The notes: generated from the letters alone by a model not told the origin. A stretch of DNA of 64,000 nt from CAWEWH01 sp963812775 (GCA_963812775.1 CAWEWH010000003.1:248001-312000); one strand, 5' to 3'. Positions 47,644-56,513 are shown, numbered from the stretch's first letter. Made by a program: numbers and translations.

Positions 47644-48171
47644 ATGTCCGGCCGCCCGTTCAACGTTCTCTTCCTGTGCACCGGCAATTCGGCGCGCTCG
47701 ATCCTCGCCGAAGCGATCCTGAACAAGGTCGGGCAGCGGACGTTTCGCGCCTACAGCGCCGGCAGCCAGCCCAAAGGGAGAGGTGCATCCCGAAGCGATG
47801 CAGCTGCTGCAGGGCCTCGGCTACGACACCTCGGGCTTGCGCTCGAAAGCTGGGACGAGTTCGCCAAGCCGGATGCGCCGCAATTCGATTTCATCTTCAC
47901 CGTCTGCGACAACGCCGCAGGCGAAGCTTGCCCGCTCTGGCCGGGCCAGCCGATGACGGCGCATTGGGGCATACCCGACCCGGCCGAAGCGACGGGGACG
48001 CCGGCCGAGATCGCCCTGGCGTTCAAGGACGCGTACCGGATGCTGAACGCAGCGGATCGGCGTTTTCACGGCCCTGCCGTTCGGAGAGCTGGACCAGACT
48101 GAGCCTGCGGCAAGGCTGCGGGACATCGGCCGGATGGAAGGCGCGACTCGCAATCCGGCGACCGTGTTGAT
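47644..48171 (+). pseudogene. arsC: Arsenate reductase, low-molecular-weight phosphatase type, frame broken
   Basis: The P-loop is VLFLCTGNSARSILAEAILN, and later segments FAKPDAPQFDFIFTVCDNAA and LWPGQPMTAHWGIPDPA are those of thioredoxin-coupled ArsC. Between about 47780 and 47845 the other frame carries HPEAMQLLQGLGYDTSGLRS, and after about 48055 QRIGVFTALPFGELDQTEPA. It reduces As(V) to As(III), the substrate of ArsM and the aquaporin. With one more slip its TGA would overlap the ATG of the aquaporin gene (TGATG at 48169-48172). Confidence 0.83.
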
Positions 48172-48860
48172 GGCGTCGCTCGCGCGCCGGGTCGCGGCGG
48201 AAGCGCTGGCACCGCCTTCCTGCTCGCGACCGTCGTCGGCTCGGGGATCATGGCGCGAAGCTGTCGGGCGGCAACGGGGCGCTCGCGCTGCTCGGCAACA
48301 CGCTGCCGACCGGCGCCATCCTGTCGTGCTGATCCTGGTCTTCGGCCCGTTGTCGGGCGCGCATTTCAATCCGGCCGTGATCCTGCGCGTTCGCGTCTGC
48401 GCCGCGAGCTGCCGTGGCGCGATGCGTCGGCCTCTATGTCGTCTGCCAGGTCATCGGCGCTGTTGCAGGTGTCCTTGTCGCCCACGCCATGTTCGAGCTG
48501 CCGCTGCTGGCAGCTCTCCGCCACGGCGCGCACCGGGCTCTGGCCAGTGGCTCGCGGAGGCGGTTGCCACCTTCGGGCTGCGTGTTGACGATCCTCGGAT
48601 GCTGCGGCGCGCGCCGCCGGCGCAGTGCCTTACGCGGTCGGCCTCTACATCACCTCGGCCTACTGGTTCACCGCCTCGACCTCCTTCGCCAATCCGGCTG
48701 TGACGATCGCCCGTCGCTCTCCGACACCTTCGCCGGGATCGCGCCGATCGACGTGCCGGCCTTCATCGTCGCGCAACTGTTCGGAACGCTGGCCGCGCTG
48801 CTCGTTGCCGGGTGGCTGCTGCAAGAGCGGTCGGCCGCGGCACGCGCGTCAGGAACGTGA
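48170..48860 (+). pseudogene. aqpS: Aquaglyceroporin of the ars operon (AqpS-like), frame broken
   Basis: MASLARRVAAEAL starts the protein; conserved pieces follow in changing frames: FLLATVVGSGIM, LSGGNGALALLGNTLPTGAI, LVFGPLSGAHFNPAV (first NPA box), YVVCQVIGAVAGVLVAHAMF, PYAVGLYITSAYWFTASTSF with ANPAV (second NPA box), and DVPAFIVAQLFGTLAALLVA at the end. At least five slips are needed. In other alphaproteobacteria AqpS lets arsenite leave the cell after ArsC makes it, replacing ArsB. Both NPA boxes survive, so the channel core is conserved. Confidence 0.82.
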
Positions 48861-48930
48861 AGCCGTGACAGGCTCGCGCGTCTCATGGCTGAGATGCGGC
48901 AACCAAATCACAACGGCCGCCGTGACGCGA

Positions 48931-49506
48931 TCACCTCGCTCCGTACTCCGTGAAAACGTAGTCTCTCGTTTTCACGACCGTGTGGCACGCGAACCCGCAC
49001 TTGGCGTCGTTCGCCTGCGGCGGCTGGTCAGCCAAGGTGCCGGGCGTGAACGCCTCGGACGCGGCGTCATAGTTGAACACGGCCCATCCCCATCCGCCGC
49101 TATCCGCGAACCTTTTGCTGTCCTTCACCATGAAGTCCACGTCGTGCAGAGTGCCCGGCACCGTCGTATCCGGGAAGTATTGGTGCTTTTTCGGATTCCA
49201 GTGGATCTTCGCCATCTTGGCGCCGTCAGGGAAGGGCTTGCCGTTGCCGGGAATGCCGGCCCGGTAGGCGTCGATCATCACGGGATTGGCGAGGATCACT
49301 GCGACGAGCTTGTCGTTCTGACTGGTGGCAACGACCTGCCAGCCTTCGTATCCCCTGAACTCAGAGAACTCGAGCCCACCCGGCACTTTCACGGTGTACT
49401 TGTCCTGCTGGGCAAGGGCCATGCCGCCTAAGATGGCGAGCGCGAAACCGACCACGGCCGCTACAAGGGGTCGGACGCCGAAGGGCGGACAAGGGTTATC
49501 GGCCAT
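48931..49506 (-). CDS. Cytochrome P460 family protein
   Basis: A 191-residue exported protein: an N-terminal signal or membrane segment (LVAAVVGFALAILGGMALAQ), a beta-rich domain with EFSEFRGYEGWQVVATSQND, and a C-terminal haem-binding motif CGFACHT (CxxCH). P460-type cytochromes bind haem covalently and oxidise hydroxylamine or nitric oxide in some species; in most genomes the role is unknown. I chose the ATG at 49506, nine bases after AGGAG. It is convergent with the ars operon. Confidence 0.85.
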   Translation of the reverse strand: MADNPCPPFGVRPLVAAVVGFALAILGGMALAQQDKYTVKVPGGLEFSEFRGYEGWQVVATSQNDKLVAVILANPVMIDAYRAGIPGNGKPFPDGAKMAKIHWNPKKHQYFPDTTVPGTLHDVDFMVKDSKRFADSGGWGWAVFNYDAASEAFTPGTLADQPPQANDAKCGFACHTVVKTRDYVFTEYGAR

Positions 49507-49641
49507 GCTCACTCACTCCTGACAATATCGCGCGAAGGCGGCACCTTACATCGCGTCATATCAAAGCCCTCTCGGCGCGAAGCAACGCGATGGGATTTCT
49601 GCCCTCCAGGCATTCCGTTTGACCCGAAGGTTGTTGAACTC

Positions 49642-49776
49642 CTACTCCCCGCGCCGCATCCTTGCCATCAGGTGTAAACCCGAGCCGAAGCCCAGTTCAT
49701 ACGCGAGCAAGTTCACGGCCCGCGGATCCGCCGGAAGAGGCGTGAACTCGGCGTTGTCCAGTTCAGGCAGCTTCAT
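49642..49776 (-). CDS. Small hypothetical protein coupled to the hydrolase-OsmC gene
   Basis: A 44-residue frame, MKLPELDNAEFTPLPADPRA then VNLLAYELGFGSGLHLMARM. Its ATG overlaps the stop of the upstream hydrolase-OsmC gene in an ATGA, a sign of translational coupling. I do not recognise it. It is too short for family assignment and could be chance, but its balanced codons and coupling argue for a real small gene. Confidence 0.4.
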   Translation of the reverse strand: MKLPELDNAEFTPLPADPRAVNLLAYELGFGSGLHLMARMRRGE

Positions 49777-51020
49777 GCGGGTGGGCTGCTATCAGAAATC
49801 TTCGTCACGATGGCCGAGCGGGCCTCCAACGTGCGGTGCACCGGGCACTTGCCCGCAATCTCGATCAACTTGTCGGCTGTCGCAGCATCGACGCCTCCCT
49901 CGACGCTGATGACGCGTTCGAAGCGATCAATCTTGCCGGTCCGGCCCTCGGCTGCGTCACCGCAATCCTCGCAGTGCTCGGCCGGCAGCTTGCCGTGCCT
50001 TACGCTGACGGTAATCCGGCCAAGGTCGAACTGCTTTTGCTTGGCATAGATCCGAAGCGTCATTGAGGTACACGCGCCAAGAGCCGTCGCCAGATAGTCG
50101 TAGGGGCCCGGCCCGCTATCAAGGCCGCCCACCGATTGAGGCTCGTCGGCCAAGAGACGATGACGGCCAGCAGCGATTGAATTCTGGAACAATCCCATGC
50201 CCGTTTCCGCGACCACGACGCCGTCGTGGCGATCCTCGCCGGCGTTGCCCTCGTCCTGCGGCACATATCGCGACGCCCAGGCCGCAAGGACCTCGGCAGC
50301 ATAGGCGGCATCTCGGTTGTCTGATAACAAATGGTCAGCACTGTCGAGAGAGACGAAACTCTTAGGGTGCTTGGCCGCCGTGAAGATCTTCGTGGCATGC
50401 TCGATGCCGACGGTTTGATCTCGCGGCGCGTGCATGACCAGCAACGCCTTACGCAGATTGGCGACGTGATGCTCAATCGCTTGGCCCCTGGCATCCTCGA
50501 CCAACGCCCGACTGATCGGGAAGGTGCGACCAGCAAGCGTGACGTTTGCGACACCGTCACGCTCGATATCATCGAGATGAGCCTGGAAGTGGTGCAAGAC
50601 GTGGGCGACATCGGAGGGCGCTCCGATGGTGACAACAGCCTTTGCCTCCGGAATGCGATGCGCCGCGGCCAGCACGGCGGCACCACCAAGGGAGTGGCCA
50701 ATCAGAATGGCGGGGGCGCGATAGTGCGTGCGCAAATGATTGGCGGCAAAAACCAGGTCCTCGATGTTCGAAGAGAAACTGGTGTTCTTGAACTCCCCTG
50801 CGGAGGAGCCCAGCCCAGTGAAGTCGAACCTCAAGACCGCGATACCGAGAGACGCCAGCCTCGCGGCAATGTGACGGGCCGCAAGGATATCTTTCGTGCA
50901 TGTGAAGCAGTGAGCGAACAGAGCATAGGCACGGCCACCCTCCGATGGCAGGTCTAAGCGCGCCGCCAGTTCGTGACCGAGACTGCTGGCGAAGGTCGTG
51001 CGGATCGTGCGTGTGCTCAT
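49773..51020 (-). CDS. Bifunctional alpha/beta hydrolase - OsmC family protein
   Basis: A 415-residue fusion. Residues 1-260 are an alpha/beta hydrolase with HCFTCTKDILAARHIAARLA, the nucleophile elbow GHSLGGAAV and a late SLDSADHLL histidine. Residues 275-415 are an OsmC domain with GPYDYLATALGACTSMTLRI and GKCPVHRTLEARS, supplying the two reactive cysteines that reduce organic hydroperoxides. This fused family is known in proteobacteria. It may deacylate and reduce lipid peroxides, but the coupling of activities is inference. Start at ATG 51020. Confidence 0.93.
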   Translation of the reverse strand: MSTRTIRTTFASSLGHELAARLDLPSEGGRAYALFAHCFTCTKDILAARHIAARLASLGIAVLRFDFTGLGSSAGEFKNTSFSSNIEDLVFAANHLRTHYRAPAILIGHSLGGAAVLAAAHRIPEAKAVVTIGAPSDVAHVLHHFQAHLDDIERDGVANVTLAGRTFPISRALVEDARGQAIEHHVANLRKALLVMHAPRDQTVGIEHATKIFTAAKHPKSFVSLDSADHLLSDNRDAAYAAEVLAAWASRYVPQDEGNAGEDRHDGVVVAETGMGLFQNSIAAGRHRLLADEPQSVGGLDSGPGPYDYLATALGACTSMTLRIYAKQKQFDLGRITVSVRHGKLPAEHCEDCGDAAEGRTGKIDRFERVISVEGGVDAATADKLIEIAGKCPVHRTLEARSAIVTKISDSSPPA

Positions 51021-51183
51021 GCAGGCCTCCGGAACGTTGGGCGCGTAAGGAGCACGGCCCGCAAGCTGGGGATCTGGCCCAGGAAGCGCCGCGCGCGCTT
51101 GCGCAAGCGATCCTCAACGTCACAACGCGAGGCTGATAGCGATTGGCTGTGAGACAAGCGGACACCTGTCAAGGAGGGGCATC

Positions 51184-51852
51184 ATGTCTATCGCTAACAA
51201 TACCGCAAAAGTTCAGACGATGGACATGAAGCTTGAGATCATCGTCATCCCTGTTTCGGATGTCGATCGCGCCAAGCGCTTCTATGGCGGCCTCGGCTGG
51301 CGGCTCGACGCCGACTACGCCTCCGGCGACGACTTCCGGGTCATCCAGTTCACCCCGCCAGGCTCCGGCGCCTCGGTCATCTTCGGAAAGAATGTCACCG
51401 CGGCGGCGCCCGGCTCCGCTCAGGGCCTGTACCTGATCGTCTCCGACATCAAGGCTGCGCGCGAGGCGCTGCTGGCTCGCGGCGCAAAGGTCAGCGAGGC
51501 GTTCCACGACGCCGGCGGCGCGTATACCGGGACGGACGAGCCCTATCTGTTTGGGCGGATCCGCGTCAGCGGTCCGGATCCCGAGCGTCGCAGCTACCGA
51601 TCATTTGTCTCTTTCAGCGATCCCGATGGCAACGGCTGGCTGCTGCAGGAGATCACCGAGCGGCTCCCGGGCCGCGTCGAGGCGGACACGACCTTCACGT
51701 CGGCGGCTGACCTTGCGGCTGCGCTCCGCCGCGCATCGGTTGCGCACGGCGAGCACGAGAAGCGGACCGGCGGCAAGCACGATGAGAACTGGCCGGACTG
51801 GTACGCCGAGTACATCGTCAGCGAGCAGGCCGGCAAGCCGTTGCCGCAGTAA
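51184..51852 (+). CDS. VOC family (glyoxalase/bleomycin resistance fold) protein
   Basis: A 222-residue protein with one VOC domain: MKLEIIVIPVSDVDRAKRFY, GGLGWRLDADYASGDDFRVI, QGLYLIVSDIKAAREALLAR and SFSDPDGNGWLLQEI with metal-ligand positions. A C-terminal extension of about 70 residues (HGEHEKRTGGKHDENWPDWY) is helical and common in a subgroup of these proteins. Function unknown. AAGGAGGGG lies just upstream of the ATG at 51184. It is divergent from the hydrolase-OsmC gene. Confidence 0.88.
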   Translation: MSIANNTAKVQTMDMKLEIIVIPVSDVDRAKRFYGGLGWRLDADYASGDDFRVIQFTPPGSGASVIFGKNVTAAAPGSAQGLYLIVSDIKAAREALLARGAKVSEAFHDAGGAYTGTDEPYLFGRIRVSGPDPERRSYRSFVSFSDPDGNGWLLQEITERLPGRVEADTTFTSAADLAAALRRASVAHGEHEKRTGGKHDENWPDWYAEYIVSEQAGKPLPQ

Positions 51853-51994
51853 GCAACGCGGCGGCGTCTTTCGCCATCTGCTGCGGTTCGTCGTCGGCCG
51901 ACGGCGACGACCGCGGCGATCTGACCGCCGGTAGCTTCCAGCGCGGCGGGAGAAACTCTTTCTGAACGCGTTCATTTCATGCCAGAAGGTCGAG

Positions 51995-53203
51995 ATGGAT
52001 TTGAAGCACTCGGCCGGCATCCTCGAATTCGTGAACGAGGCGGGCTTGCGCGGTCTCAGCGAGGACAAGCTCCTCCATGGCTTTTCCGAGCGACTGCGGT
52101 CAGCCGGCATTCCCGTCGCCCGCGTCAACGTGATCATCGATACCCTGCATCCCGTTCACGAAGGACGCGTCTTCCGCTGGAGGTGCGACGGTTCGGATTT
52201 TTCACCCGTCACCGAGTATGGACGCATCAGCGACGGTGGCGACGCCGCGGAGAAGTGGGCAAGCAGCCCCTTCAGCCACCTCATCACCACCGGCAAGGGA
52301 GAACTCAGGCGGCGTCTTGCCCGCGGTGAGGCGACGGAGTTCCCCATCCTTGGCGACCTCGAGGCGGAAGGGCAGACCGATTATATCGCGCTGATCCACA
52401 AATTCGCGGAAGGCGCGCTCGGAGAGATGGACGCCATCTACTCCTCCTGGACCACCGAGGCGCCGGAAGGCTTCACGGATGCGCAGCTCGCCGCTCTCAG
52501 ACAATTGTTGCCGGCCTTCGCGCTCGCCTTGAAATGTGTTTCCCTGACGCGTGTAGCCCAGACATTGGTGACGACTTACCTTGGCCGCGACGCCGGCCAG
52601 CGTGTGCTCTCGGGCCGCGTCGCCAGGGGCGTGGCCGATCGCATCAGCGCCGTGCTTTGGTATAGTGATTTGCGAGGCTTCACGCGGATCACTGAAGCAG
52701 CCGAGCCTCACGAGGTGATTCCATTTTTGAACGACTACGCCGACGCAATCATCTCCTCGGTGCACGACAGCGGCGGCGACGTGCTCAAGTTGATAGGTGA
52801 CGGCACGCTCGCAATCTTCAAGGCCGACGACCCGGGCGCGGCCTGTGCCGCCGCTCTCAGCGCCGAGAAGCTCATGCGGGCTCGAAGCAGTGGGGTAAGC
52901 GAGAGACGCCTCGCTCGCGGGCTTCCGGTCACGGATGCCTATCTGGGCCTTCATATCGGCGAAGTCTTCTATGGCAATGTCGGGAGCGTGGATCGGCTCG
53001 ATTTCACCGTCGTAGGGCCAGCGGTGAACGAAGTAAGTCGAATTTCTGTTCTGTGCCGCTCGGTGGAGAAGGACGTTCTCATTTCTTCGGCCTTCGCAAC
53101 CGCGTCCCGACCCGAGCACCGGGCCCGCTTTGTTTCTGTGGGACGGTACGCGCTCAAGGGGGTCGAGCGGTCGCAAGATTTGTTCACGCTGGAGCGCACA
53201 TGA
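51995..53203 (+). CDS. Class III adenylate/guanylate cyclase
   Basis: A 402-residue protein with an N-terminal region of about 210 residues (sensor-like, not recognised) and a C-terminal cyclase catalytic domain. Metal aspartates lie in LWYSDLRGFTRITE and KLIGDGTLAIF, and the later motif LHIGEVFYGNVGSVDRLDFT with VVGPAVNEVSRI contains the transition-state asparagine and arginine. It makes cAMP (or cGMP) in the cytoplasm; DFT at the base-recognition site fits adenylate cyclase. No membrane segment is visible. Single gene with its own spacer on both sides. Confidence 0.9.
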   Translation: MDLKHSAGILEFVNEAGLRGLSEDKLLHGFSERLRSAGIPVARVNVIIDTLHPVHEGRVFRWRCDGSDFSPVTEYGRISDGGDAAEKWASSPFSHLITTGKGELRRRLARGEATEFPILGDLEAEGQTDYIALIHKFAEGALGEMDAIYSSWTTEAPEGFTDAQLAALRQLLPAFALALKCVSLTRVAQTLVTTYLGRDAGQRVLSGRVARGVADRISAVLWYSDLRGFTRITEAAEPHEVIPFLNDYADAIISSVHDSGGDVLKLIGDGTLAIFKADDPGAACAAALSAEKLMRARSSGVSERRLARGLPVTDAYLGLHIGEVFYGNVGSVDRLDFTVVGPAVNEVSRISVLCRSVEKDVLISSAFATASRPEHRARFVSVGRYALKGVERSQDLFTLERT

Positions 53204-53455
53204 CGGTTGGTCACCGTCCGGTTTAACGTCTCGGACCGACCCCCGGACAGCGCTGCGCAAGTTGCCTTGATCTTGCCGCACTCAAATCCATGCTGGCCGC
53301 CTGCAAACGTGCTCCTCCGGAGCGGCCCCAAGTCGCAGCGCAATCTACGTGTCACAGCCCAAGGCAGTGGCCGCGATCATCAAGAGCGCTGCCGAAAATA
53401 TCAGACAGGCGGCATGACTCCGACTGACCGCCGCCGCCGGGAGGGCCTTGGATAC

Positions 53456-53800
53456 CTACTGCCGCGCAAGCGTCCCGACAGCCGAATTCGGCACCTGGTG
53501 CCGCCCGGCGTCGTGCTGCCAGAAATTGTCGCGCATGGCCGTCCAGAGGACCGGCGCAAGGAGTGCGGCGGAGATGAGCAAGGCTCCGCCCACGATTCCG
53601 ACGACGACGACCTCGGTCACGAACCATCGCTCGTGACGGCCCTTCCGGCGCCTTGCCGCGCGCGGAGACTGCTCGCGGTCCCTGCCGCCGATCGCAACGA
53701 AGTGAGCGCAAATCTCTGATGCCAGCATGCGCCAGATTGATAAAGTTGAGCGCGCATCGACTTCGGTATAATCACATTCGCGCTCCGTCCGGTTCGACAT
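53456..53800 (-). CDS. Small single-pass membrane protein
   Basis: A 114-residue frame starting MSNRTERECDYTEVDARSTL, with a basic middle (RRRKGRHERWFV) and one membrane helix, VTEVVVVGIVGGALLISAAL then LAPVLWTAM. The C-terminus would lie in the periplasm. It starts 17 bases after the stop of the 156-residue gene on the same strand. I do not recognise it. The AAGGA sits very close to the ATG, so the exact start is uncertain. Confidence 0.5.
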   Translation of the reverse strand: MSNRTERECDYTEVDARSTLSIWRMLASEICAHFVAIGGRDREQSPRAARRRKGRHERWFVTEVVVVGIVGGALLISAALLAPVLWTAMRDNFWQHDAGRHQVPNSAVGTLARQ

Positions 53801-53816
53801 CGTCCTTCTCCACCGA

Positions 53817-54287
53817 TCAGGCGAAGTTTTCGCAGCAAAGCGCGGGCGCCAGGCCGTTGTCTTGCGCATTGATGCGCGGCGTGGGGCCCGGAGCGCGGAT
53901 TGTCGATGCAAATTCCGTTTCCCGCGCCTCGACGAAGGCCGTGAGGATTGCGAGCGACAACACCTCATGCCTCGCCTCGACGGCGTCATCGAGCCATTCA
54001 GGCATTTGGCTATGCTTCGACAGCGCGCAATGCCAGTCGCCGTCGTCGAAGACAAGGCGGGCGATCTGCCAGCGCGGCAGTTCGATCTCGACGAGCCCCA
54101 GAGCGGCGTCGTTCCAGGCTTGCGCCGCATTCAGGTTGCGCAGGTGGCTTGCGGCCGGCGTGGGATCTCCTTCATCCAGCCCGCATGCAGCTAGCACGTC
54201 GGACATAAGCTGCGGCGTGATCGCCTTGGCGCCGAGCAGGCGCTCGCCGAGCCCACCAATGGCTCCGTCTCGACGATGAAGCCGCAT
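53817..54287 (-). CDS. Conserved hypothetical protein (156 residues)
   Basis: The protein reads MRLHRRDGAIGGLGERLLGA then KAITPQLMSDVLAACGLDEG, AAQAWNDAALGLVEIELPRW and FDDGDWHCALSKHSQMPEWL with DDAVEARHEVLSLAILTAFV. I believe similar uncharacterised proteins exist in Hyphomicrobiales, but I know no function. No signal peptide or membrane helix. The ATG at 54287 has GGGGAGG five bases upstream. It forms a two-gene unit with the small membrane protein and is divergent from the kdp operon. Confidence 0.7.
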   Translation of the reverse strand: MRLHRRDGAIGGLGERLLGAKAITPQLMSDVLAACGLDEGDPTPAASHLRNLNAAQAWNDAALGLVEIELPRWQIARLVFDDGDWHCALSKHSQMPEWLDDAVEARHEVLSLAILTAFVEARETEFASTIRAPGPTPRINAQDNGLAPALCCENFA

Positions 54288-54590
54288 GACGACCTCCCCT
54301 CGCGGGCGCGGCGCGAACGCGGCCGCACGCCCAAGATGGGCAAATCGGCATAAAGAATCGAGACGAAGGCCCGCGCTGTGAAATTGAGTTTTCATAAAAG
54401 GCGCGGACCCTCGCCATATACTTGCCATCGTGAATGAGCCGCGGCTGGCCGCTCGCCTTTATGGAATTCCTATAGCGCCGGCTGCCTTTCCCCCTCGAAA
54501 ACATACGCGACCCGATGGCACCTAAACGCTGGCGGGTACCGCGACATTCGCGGCACCCGTCGTGAAGTCGCCAACTGTTGGAGCGCGCCA
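54288..54590. other. Divergent regulatory region of the kdp operon
   Basis: About 300 bases between the 156-residue hypothetical and the kdp leader peptide. It contains an A/T-richer part (about 54360-54425, with TTTTCATAAAA and CATATACTTG) that could hold promoters in either direction and the hairpin at 54534-54558. No KdpE operator can be named from sequence alone. Confidence 0.5.
54534..54558 (+). promoter_or_regulatory. Strong hairpin in the kdp leader
   Basis: GGGTACCGCGA and TCGCGGCACCC pair over 11 positions (one mismatch) around a CAT loop, ending 32 bases before the first small gene of the operon. There is no T tract after it, so it is not a standard terminator. Confidence 0.5.
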
Positions 54591-54674
54591 ATGCTCGACG
54601 CAATCATGCTGGCCATCGAACTCGGGCTCTTCGTGCTCTCGATCGGCTACGCCTACGCCTGCGAAAGGCTGTGA
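54591..54674 (+). CDS. Kdp-operon leader peptide, 27 residues, membrane-type
   Basis: ATGCTCGACGCAATC starts a frame reading MLDAIMLAIELGLFVLSIGY then AYACERL. It is one hydrophobic helix with a charged end. A similar small peptide before kdpF is, as far as I recall, seen in other alphaproteobacterial kdp operons; it may be a second accessory subunit of the K+ pump alongside KdpF, or a leader peptide. Ten bases separate its stop from the kdpF start. Confidence 0.65.
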   Translation: MLDAIMLAIELGLFVLSIGYAYACERL

Positions 54675-54684
54675 GGGGACGACC

Positions 54685-54774
54685 ATGATCTTCGACTATT
54701 CGCTCGCCGCCCTCGCGACCGCGGGGCTGCTTGTCTATCTCACCTACGCGCTGCTGCGGCCTGAGCGCTTCTGA
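54685..54774 (+). CDS. kdpF: K+-transporting ATPase subunit F
   Basis: A 29-residue single-helix peptide, MIFDYSLAALATAGLLVYLT then YALLRPERF. The ending LRPERF is the KdpF hallmark. It stabilises the KdpABC complex in the membrane. GAGGGGACG precedes the ATG, and kdpA starts 11 bases after its stop. Confidence 0.93.
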   Translation: MIFDYSLAALATAGLLVYLTYALLRPERF

Positions 54775-54785
54775 GGAGCACGACA

Positions 54786-56498
54786 ATGACCTTCATCGGT
54801 TGGGCTCAGATCGTTCTTTTTTGCCTGATCGTGGTGGCGCTGGTGAAGCCACTCGGCGGCTTCATGACCGCCGTCTTCAACGGCGAGCGCACCTTCCTGT
54901 CACCCGTGCTGCGGCCCATCGAGGTCGCCCTCTACAGGCTCGCCGGCGTCGACGAGAAGCGCGAGCAGCACTGGCTGACCTATGCGGTCGCCATGCTGCT
55001 CTTCCATGTTGGCGCATTCCTGATCTTGTACGCGTTGATGCGCTTCCAGGCCGTGCTGCCCTTCAACCCGGCAGGACAATCCGCCGTGGCGCCCGACCTC
55101 GCCTTCAACACATCGGTGAGCTTTCTCACCAACACCAACTGGCAGAACTACGGCGGCGAGTCGACCATGAGCCATCTCACGCAGATGCTCGGGCTCACGC
55201 ACCAGAACTTTCTTTCTGCTGCAACCGGCATCGTGCTGGCGGTTGCGCTGATCCGCGGCTTTGCCCGTGCCTCGATGCGCACCATCGGCAACTTCTGGGT
55301 CGATGTGACCCGCTGCACGCTCTACATCCTGCTGCCGATCTGCATCGTCTACACCTTGTTCCTCGTTTGGCAGGGCATGCCGCAGACTCTCGGGCCCTAT
55401 GTCGAGGGCACGACCCTGGAAGGCGCCAAGCAGACCATCGCTGTCGGGCCGGTCGCGTCGCAAGTTGCCATCAAGATGCTCGGCACGAACGGTGGCGGCT
55501 TCTTCAATGCCAACGCCGCGCACCCGTTCGAGAACCCGACGGCGCTTACAAACTTCGTGCAGATGATCTCCATCTTCGTGATCGGAGCCTCGTTGACCAA
55601 CGTGTTCGGCCGCATGGTCGGCAACGAGCGCCAGGGCTGGGCCATCCTGGCCGTCATGGGCGTGTTGTTCATTGCCGGCGTCGCGGTCACCTATTGGGCC
55701 GAAGCGCGCGGCAACGATGCCTTCACGGCGCTTGGCCTCACGGGCGGCAACATGGAGGGCAAGGAAGTCCGCTTCGGCATCGTTGCCTCGGCATTGTTTG
55801 CTGTCATTACGACGGCGGCGTCATGCGGCGCCGTGAACGCCATGCATGATTCCTTCACGGCGCTCGGCGGCATGATTCCGCTCATCAACATGCAGCTCGG
55901 CGAGATCATCGTCGGCGGCGTCGGCGCCGGCCTCTACGGCATGCTGCTGTTCGTGGTCATCGCCATCTTCGTGGCCGGCCTGATGGTCGGCCGCACGCCC
56001 GAATACGTCGGCAAGAAGATTGAATCGAAGGAGGTCAAGATGGCCATGCTGGCCATCCTGATCCTGCCGCTCATGTATCTGGGCTGGACGGCCGTCGCGG
56101 TCGTCTATCCGACCGCCGTCGCCTCGATGGCCAATCCCGGACCCCACGGCTTCACCGAGGTCCTCTATGCCTACACGTCGCAGACCGGCAACAACGGCTC
56201 GGCGTTCGCCGGATTGACCGGCAACATCCTCTTCTACAACTTGACCGGCGCCGTCGCCATGCTGGTCGGCCGCTTCTGGATGATCATCCCGGCAATGGCC
56301 ATAGCCGGCTCATTGGCGGCCAAGAAATCCGTGCCACCGTCAGCCGGTACCTTTCCGACCACCGGTGGCCTCTTCATCGGCCTGGTGGTCGGCGTCATCG
56401 TCATCATCGGCGGCCTGACATTCTTTCCCGCGCTCGCCCTCGGCCCGATCGTCGAGCATCTGGCGATGACGTCCGGCACGCTGTTCTCGTCGAATTGA
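54786..56498 (+). CDS. kdpA: K+-transporting ATPase subunit A
   Basis: A 570-residue channel-like membrane protein with about ten helices. Selectivity-filter regions are TSVSFLTNTNWQNYGGES and GTNGGGFFNANAAHPFENP, with further repeats ITTAASCGAVNAMHDSFTAL and SQTGNNGSAFAGL. KdpA binds and passes K+ in the high-affinity Kdp pump. Full length and intact. It is followed by kdpB after 15 bases. Confidence 0.97.
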   Translation: MTFIGWAQIVLFCLIVVALVKPLGGFMTAVFNGERTFLSPVLRPIEVALYRLAGVDEKREQHWLTYAVAMLLFHVGAFLILYALMRFQAVLPFNPAGQSAVAPDLAFNTSVSFLTNTNWQNYGGESTMSHLTQMLGLTHQNFLSAATGIVLAVALIRGFARASMRTIGNFWVDVTRCTLYILLPICIVYTLFLVWQGMPQTLGPYVEGTTLEGAKQTIAVGPVASQVAIKMLGTNGGGFFNANAAHPFENPTALTNFVQMISIFVIGASLTNVFGRMVGNERQGWAILAVMGVLFIAGVAVTYWAEARGNDAFTALGLTGGNMEGKEVRFGIVASALFAVITTAASCGAVNAMHDSFTALGGMIPLINMQLGEIIVGGVGAGLYGMLLFVVIAIFVAGLMVGRTPEYVGKKIESKEVKMAMLAILILPLMYLGWTAVAVVYPTAVASMANPGPHGFTEVLYAYTSQTGNNGSAFAGLTGNILFYNLTGAVAMLVGRFWMIIPAMAIAGSLAAKKSVPPSAGTFPTTGGLFIGLVVGVIVIIGGLTFFPALALGPIVEHLAMTSGTLFSSN

Positions 56499-56513
56499 TC
56501 TGGAGTGGCTTCC

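Noticed and set aside
53204..53455. Additional gene between the cyclase and the small membrane protein
   Set aside because: Frames here are shadows of neighbouring genes with no start signals or domain content.
54288..54590. A c-di-AMP (ydaO) riboswitch upstream of kdp
   Set aside because: The region is too short and too GC-rich and lacks the conserved ydaO core; only a simple hairpin is present.
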